Positions 6,468-9,659 of a stretch of DNA of 9,659 nucleotides are shown piece after piece (the first letter of the stretch is position 1; each line of letters starts with the position of its first letter). Origin of the DNA: Chloroflexota bacterium (GTDB lineage: Bacteria > Chloroflexota > Limnocylindria > Limnocylindrales > CSP1-4); the NCBI GenBank assembly GCA_021812735.1, contig JAKAMV010000311.1:1-9659 (forward strand), written 5' to 3'. The notes under the pieces were generated by a model, which searched no databases, was not told the DNA's origin, and saw nothing but the letters and a program-made list of their open reading frames with translations. Position numbers and translations under genes: made by a program.

Positions 6468-7064
6468 ATGATCGCTCTGCTCGGCGTGGCGCTGATCGCG
6501 GTGCTGGCTGCGCTCGCGTGGAGGACGTGGCAGCTTCGAACCATGCGCGCCCTGGTCTTCGTCTCGGCGGCGAGCGCGTTCATCCTCCTTGCTGGCCTCA
6601 TCCCCCTGCGCGCTGCCGCGCTCGTCCAGGTCTCGGCGTGGACGGCCGCGATGTACGTGCTCCTCTTTCGCCGCAATTGGTTCGCCCGCGCGACCGACGA
6701 GGAGGGCGCATTCGTCGAGGGGCTCATCGACGAGCTCGACGGGCTCGACCGACTCAGCCGCCGGCTGTTTCCCGTCGACCCGGACGGGCATGTCCTCGGG
6801 TTGGAGGCGGCAACACAACGGATCGCTCGCCTCGAGGCTCCTGACGAGGAGCTGGCGGCAGTGCGGGATGAGGCCGTCGAGGGTCTGAACCGGATCCTCG
6901 TCACCATCCGGAGCCCGGAACCCATGACGGATGAGGCTTTCGAGCGAGTGATCGCCGGCTGGGCGAAGTTCCAGACCCACTTCGTCTCGATCCTCAGTCG
7001 GCGATTTGGTGTGTGGCCGGCGCTGCGGACGAAGTGGCGGCGCCCATCACGAGCTGTCAAGTAG
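6468..7064 (+). CDS. Small three-helix membrane protein, candidate immunity protein
   Basis: This encodes 198 residues. Hydrophobic helices lie at about 1-19, 28-48 and 49-67, followed by FRRNWFAR and an acidic, helix-rich tail (about 75-175, 'DEEGAFVEGLIDELDGLDRLSRRLF', 'MTDEAFERVIAGWAKFQTHF') and a basic C-terminus. ATG 6468 is the first possible start after an in-frame TGA at 6423; it lacks a good RBS. The gene begins 114 bases after the RHS stop on the same strand, where cognate immunity genes of RHS tips normally sit. That position, and a predicted membrane tip in the RHS protein, are the only evidence for immunity. No family is recognised. An IS256-type remnant begins about 22 bases after its stop. 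Confidence 0.7.
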   Translation: MIALLGVALIAVLAALAWRTWQLRTMRALVFVSAASAFILLAGLIPLRAAALVQVSAWTAAMYVLLFRRNWFARATDEEGAFVEGLIDELDGLDRLSRRLFPVDPDGHVLGLEAATQRIARLEAPDEELAAVRDEAVEGLNRILVTIRSPEPMTDEAFERVIAGWAKFQTHFVSILSRRFGVWPALRTKWRRPSRAVK

Positions 7065-7086
7065 CGCGCAGGTCACAGGTCGAGAA

Positions 7087-7113
7087 GGTCGTGTCCCCAG
7101 ACTTGGTGTAACA
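7087..7113 (+). repeat. Probable left terminal inverted repeat of an IS256-type element
   Basis: The segment GTGTCCCCAGACTTGGTGTA (7091-7110) and its flanks look like the 'TGT(C/A)C-CAGA-TT-GTGTAA' style ends of IS256-family elements. It lies about 80 bases before the transposase start, which is normal. The right end is lost, so the repeat cannot be confirmed by its partner. Confidence 0.35.
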
Positions 7114-7192
7114 GCGGGGCCGGAACGAGTACGGCCACCGCGTCATCCTCGCGTCGTTGGATCTGCAACCGACGACACGATGGGAGGCCGCA

Positions 7193-7306
7193 GTGGCCGA
7201 CGACAGGATGGCCGTGCTCGACACGGTCCGCAAGGCGATCGCGGATGGCGACGTCGACTTCCTCCGCGAGGGCGTGCGCGTGCTCGCCGAGGCCGTCATG
7301 GAGGTG
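7193..7306 (+). pseudogene. IS256-family transposase, N-terminal remnant
   Basis: GTG 7193 with GGGAGG (7182-7187) five bases upstream opens a frame reading VADDRMAVLDTVRKA-IADGDVDFLREGVRVLAEAVMEV. This is the typical N-terminus of IS256/Mutator transposases ('...DFLREGVRVLAEALME-...'). Homology stops after 38 codons at 7304-7306. Beyond that the frame runs antisense through an IS481-type transposase. The full protein is about 400 residues, so all DDE catalytic residues are lost. The frame stays open to 7816, but that part is not real coding sequence. Confidence 0.7.
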
Positions 7307-7762
7307 GCCGCCGCCCGGCGGCACCCTGCCCAGGCGCTTGACGTCCACGTGGACGAGCTCGCCCGGCCGCTCCCGGACGTACCGGACCTGCGTCCCGGTG
7401 AGCAGGTCGGCGTGGGCGAGGCGGCTGCGCCCGTGGCGGCGGAGGACGCCGTACACGGTCGAGCGCGGATGGCCGAGCAGCGGGCCGAGCCGGTGCGGGC
7501 CGACGCGGAGCCTTCCCCGGGCGAGGAGGATCCGGCGCACCTCCCGCGCCGGCAGGTCGCGCGGCCTGGTGCGCGGGCGGGAGCTGCGGTCGTCGAGACC
7601 GGGCCGGCCCTCTTCGCGGAACCGTCGGAGCCACTTGTACGCCGTGGCCCGGCTCACGCCCAGCATCTCGGCGGCGGTTGCGGGCGGCCACCCCTCCTCA
7701 AGAACGCGGCGGACGAGGAGCAGGCGGCCGGCCGGGGTCAGCTTGGCCGTACGATGGAGCAC
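7304..7762 (-). pseudogene. IS481-family transposase, N-terminal half
   Basis: The start is GTG at 7762, with GGAGGAGGG (7776-7768) upstream. It reads LHRTAKLTPAGRLLLVRRVL, then an HTH (about 24-52: WPPATAAEMLGVSRATAYKW), then 'GLDDRSSRPR', then a second HTH-like part (GPHRLGPLLGHPRSTVYGVL), then 'RPGELVHVDVKRLGRVPPGGGH'. The Asp in HVDVK (about residue 140) is the first catalytic Asp. The second Asp, the Glu and the rest of the roughly 320-residue protein are missing. Homology ends at His 153 (7306-7304), the same base triplet at which the IS256 remnant ends. The open frame continues to 7073 only as the antisense of the IS256 remnant. The element is inactive. Confidence 0.82.
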
Positions 7763-7781
7763 GAGGGCCCTCCTCCGTCGC

Positions 7782-8035
7782 GTGGGAGTCAGCGGTCCGG
7801 GCCTGTTCGACGATGACACGGCGTTCGATGTGGCCGACCAGTATCGGGGTCTCGTGGAAAGTGGCCTGCCGGGCGAGGCCGCAACCGACCGGGTTCTCGC
7901 CGATTACGGATGACCTCGACGACCCCGATGTCTCCTGCCCGCTGTGGCTGGCCCTCGCCGACGCGCAGGTCCGCATCGGTCGGCTCGAGCCGCGGGTGCG
8001 CGACATGGGCGCTCGAGATCATCGACGTGTATCAC
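7782..8035 (+). pseudogene. DUF4259-like gene broken by two frameshifts
   Basis: Three frames in succession encode consecutive parts of one protein. The first (from GTG 7782) reads GVSGPGLFDDDTAFDVADQY...EAATDRVLADYG and stops at TGA 7911-7913. The second continues as DDLDDPDVSCPLWLALADAQ-VRIGRLEPRVRD (to about 8004). The third gives ALEIIDVYHQ (about 8009-8038). This order resembles DUF4259-type proteins, 'MGxWGxGxFxNDTAxD...EATxxLL...LDDPDE..VFWLALADxQWKLGRL...RALEIID'. That family match is recalled and was not searched. Each break needs one base removed (near 7910 and near 8005-8010). The N-terminal G-G-G-F-D spacing suggests the true start is kept just beside the IS481 remnant. Function of the family is unknown to me. 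Confidence 0.6.
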
Positions 8036-8085
8036 CAGCCGGACGGCTATCGGGCGAGGCGCGGCATCATCGGCCGCCCCACGAC

Positions 8086-8118
8086 GGTCCTCCTCCAGCG
8101 GCACCCGCCAGGAGGGCC
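8086..8118 (+). promoter_or_regulatory. Hairpin sequestering the Shine-Dalgarno of the recombinase operon
   Basis: GGTCCTCCT (8086-8094) pairs with AGGAGGGCC (8110-8118) in a continuous 9-bp stem (one G-U) around a 15-base loop. The right arm contains the AGGAGG ribosome-binding site of the gene starting at 8125, so the folded RNA would hide it. This suggests control of translation of the small gene and, through coupling, of the recombinase. Confidence 0.45.
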
Positions 8119-8124
8119 AACACC

Positions 8125-8382
8125 ATGAGCGAGCCGACGATCGCCGCCGGGTGGCCCGAGGGCCCGTCGGGCGGGCTCCTGCTCCTCCTCGTCCTGCTCC
8201 TCCTCGCGCTCGACCTCGGGCGCTCGGCGAGCGAGCGGCTGACCGTCGCGGTCGGCGCGGTCCGCCTGCGCCCGCCCACGCTCGTGCCGCTCGCGGACGC
8301 CGAGGCGGCGACCGCCGTCGGGCTGCTGGGCGGGGCGCTCACCGACTGCGTCGCGGCGTCGGGGCAGGCGCCGACATCGTGA
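8125..8382 (+). CDS. 85-residue single-helix membrane protein, coupled to recombinase
   Basis: ATG 8125 has AGGAGG (8110-8115) at nine bases. A short N-terminus (MSEPTIAAGWPEGPSG) is followed by a very hydrophobic Leu-rich helix (about 17-32, 'GGLLLLLVLLLLALDLG') and a small domain 'SERLTVAVGAVRLRPPTLVPLADAEAATAVGLLGGAL', and the protein ends at residue 85. No family is recognised. Its stop TGA (8380-8382) overlaps the GTG start (8379-8381) of the serine recombinase, so the two are very likely translated together. Possible roles include an accessory or control protein of the recombinase, or an unrelated membrane protein. I cannot choose between these. Confidence 0.7.
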   Translation: MSEPTIAAGWPEGPSGGLLLLLVLLLLALDLGRSASERLTVAVGAVRLRPPTLVPLADAEAATAVGLLGGALTDCVAASGQAPTS

Positions 8383-9659
8383 GCGAGACCGTGCAAGTCG
8401 CCACCTACACCCGCATCAGCACCGACGAGACCAACCAGCCCTACTCGCTCGGCGCCAAGCGCGACCGGCTCGACGCCTTCGTCGCCTCCCAGCCCGGCTG
8501 GCAGGTCGTCGCGCGGTACCCCGATCAGGCGTCCGGCAAGAGCCTGGAGCGGGCGGCCCTGACGGAGCTTCGGGCAGCGGCCGTCGCCGGGCGCTTCGAC
8601 CTCCTCCTCGTGTATCGGGTCGATCGCCTCTCGCGCAACCTCGGGCAGCTGGTGGCGCTCATCGAGGAGCTGGCGGGCCACGGCGTGGGCTTCCGCTCCG
8701 CCACCGAGCCCTTCGACACCGCCAATCCCGCCGGCCGCATGCTCGTCCAGCTTCTCGGCTCGTTCGCCGAGTTCGAGCGCGCCAGCCTGCTCGATCGCAT
8801 CGGGGCGGGCATGGAGCGCAAGGCCGCGCGCGGCGAGTGGTGCGGGGGGACGCCGCCCTACGGCTACCGGAAGCCGCGCGGCACAACGGTCTTGCAGCCC
8901 GATCCCTCGACCGCTCCCGTCGTCGCCGGCATCTTCCGCCGCTACGTCGAGACCCGCGAGGGCGCCCGCCAGGTCGCCGGCTGGCTCGACGGGCAGGGCC
9001 TTCGCACGCGGACCGGTGGACGCTGGTCGACCACGAGCGTGCTCGCGCTGCTGCGCAACCGCGCCCACATCGGCGAGGTGAGCTTCCGGGGCGCCTGGGG
9101 TCCCGGGGGCGCATGCGCCGATCGTTGAGCGCGACCTCTTCGAGGCGGCCCAGGCGATCCTCGACGCCCGGGCCGGCGACCCCGCGCTGCGGCGCACGAA
9201 CCCCTCGGACTACCTGCTCTCCACCCTGCCCTTCGTGTGCGACCGGTGCGGGCATCCCATCGTGGGAGCCAGCGCCCGGGGACGAGGTGGCGTGCGCTAC
9301 GCCTACTACACCTGCACCACGCGGGTGAAGCGAGGATCGGCCGCCTGCGACCAGCCGCGCCTGTCCAAGGGCGAGCTGGAGGAGGCGATCCTCTCGCAGA
9401 TGACCGAGGTCTATGCCGACACGGGGTTGGTGGGTGCCGCTCTGGAGGACGCGGCGGCGGCTGCGCGAGTGGCGCAGGCCGGGGCCGAGCAGGCCCGAGA
9501 GGGACTCACGCGCGGGGCGGCGGAGGTGCGCCGCAGGCTCGGGCGCTACTTCGCGGCCTTCGAGGCGGGCGAGCTCGACGCGCCGCTCGTGCAGGCCCGC
9601 CTGGCCGAGCTGCAGGCGCAGCTGGCCGCCATCGAGGCGCGCCTGGCCGAGGCGCCGCG
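8379..9659 (+). pseudogene. Large serine recombinase, frameshifted, 3' end outside window
   Basis: GTG 8379 opens a large serine recombinase that cuts and rejoins DNA at attachment sites. The resolvase domain (about 6-150) has the catalytic Ser in YTRIS (Ser14), the YRVDRLSRN arginines (R83, R86) and the helix MLVQLLGSFAEFERASLLDRI. The recombinase domain follows (about 155-240: GGTPPYGYRK, VVAGIFRRYVE, WSTTSVLALLRNRAHIGEVSFRG). The frame then ends at TGA 9126-9128. Dropping one G from GGGG 9097-9100 restores 'GAWVPGAHAPIVERDLFEAA', and the reading continues without a stop to 9659. The restored part carries a zinc-ribbon (CDRCG...YYTC...AACDQPRLSKGELEEAIL) and an Ala/Glu/Arg-rich coiled coil. 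The intact N-terminal ORF is 8379-9128. This is a real single-base break or a homopolymer sequencing error. Confidence 0.85.
9097..9100 (+). other. Frameshift site: G run inside the recombinase
   Basis: The four-G run at 9097-9100 is followed by TCCCGGGGGC. With three Gs the codons read TGG-GTC-CCG-GGG-GCG-CAT, in register with the C-terminal domain. With four they run to a stop at 9126. The strict continuity of homology on both sides places the shift here within a few bases. Confidence 0.8.

Noticed and set aside
7073..7303. C-terminal part of the leftward transposase frame
   Set aside because: It has no IS481 homology and is the antisense of the IS256-type remnant and its leader.
7157..7816. 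A single 219-codon rightward gene
   Set aside because: Only the first part is real IS256-type sequence. From 7307 it is antisense to the IS481-type transposase.
7944..8378. Upstream extension of the serine recombinase frame
   Set aside because: It is an Arg/Pro-rich shadow overlapping the 85-aa gene. The recombinase domain begins right after GTG 8379.

Overview
The window is a very GC-rich, gene-dense bacterial segment with almost all third codon positions G or C. The Pro/Thr-linker SH3 protein, the many YD-repeat features and the transposase types suggest a Chloroflexota-like soil or groundwater bacterium (Limnocylindria type). That placement is inferred from protein style, not from a marker gene.

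Left part (1-4562) is ordinary chromosome. It holds the 3' end of a probable DNA methyltransferase (+), a secreted or membrane-anchored SH3-domain protein with a long Pro/Thr linker (-) whose stop codon overlaps the neighbour's stop, a divergent two-helix membrane protein with a degenerate nuclease-related (NERD-like) domain (+), and an intact membrane diguanylate cyclase with GAF and GGDEF domains and an I-site (+). A 0.5-kb gene-free stretch follows (4563-5071) and ends in a promoter-like segment with four TTGAC repeats.

Right part (about 4960-9659) is an accessory zone with several decayed genes. It begins with a 5'-truncated RHS/YD-repeat protein that keeps its core and a variable C-terminal tip. 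The strong RBS-ATG upstream of it is out of frame with the core. Next comes a small three-helix membrane protein in the position of an immunity gene. Then the N-terminal remnant of an IS256-type transposase (+) meets the N-terminal half of an IS481-type transposase (-), both 3'-truncated at the same point. A DUF4259-like gene broken across three frames follows. Last is a two-gene unit: an 85-aa membrane protein whose ribosome-binding site lies in a 9-bp hairpin, and a large serine recombinase whose start overlaps the small gene's stop. The recombinase is split by one extra G in a G run and runs off the window.

The most interesting candidates are the RHS tip plus downstream membrane protein as a possible toxin/immunity pair, and the hairpin-gated, translationally coupled small membrane protein and serine recombinase. 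Neither function is proven by the sequence alone.
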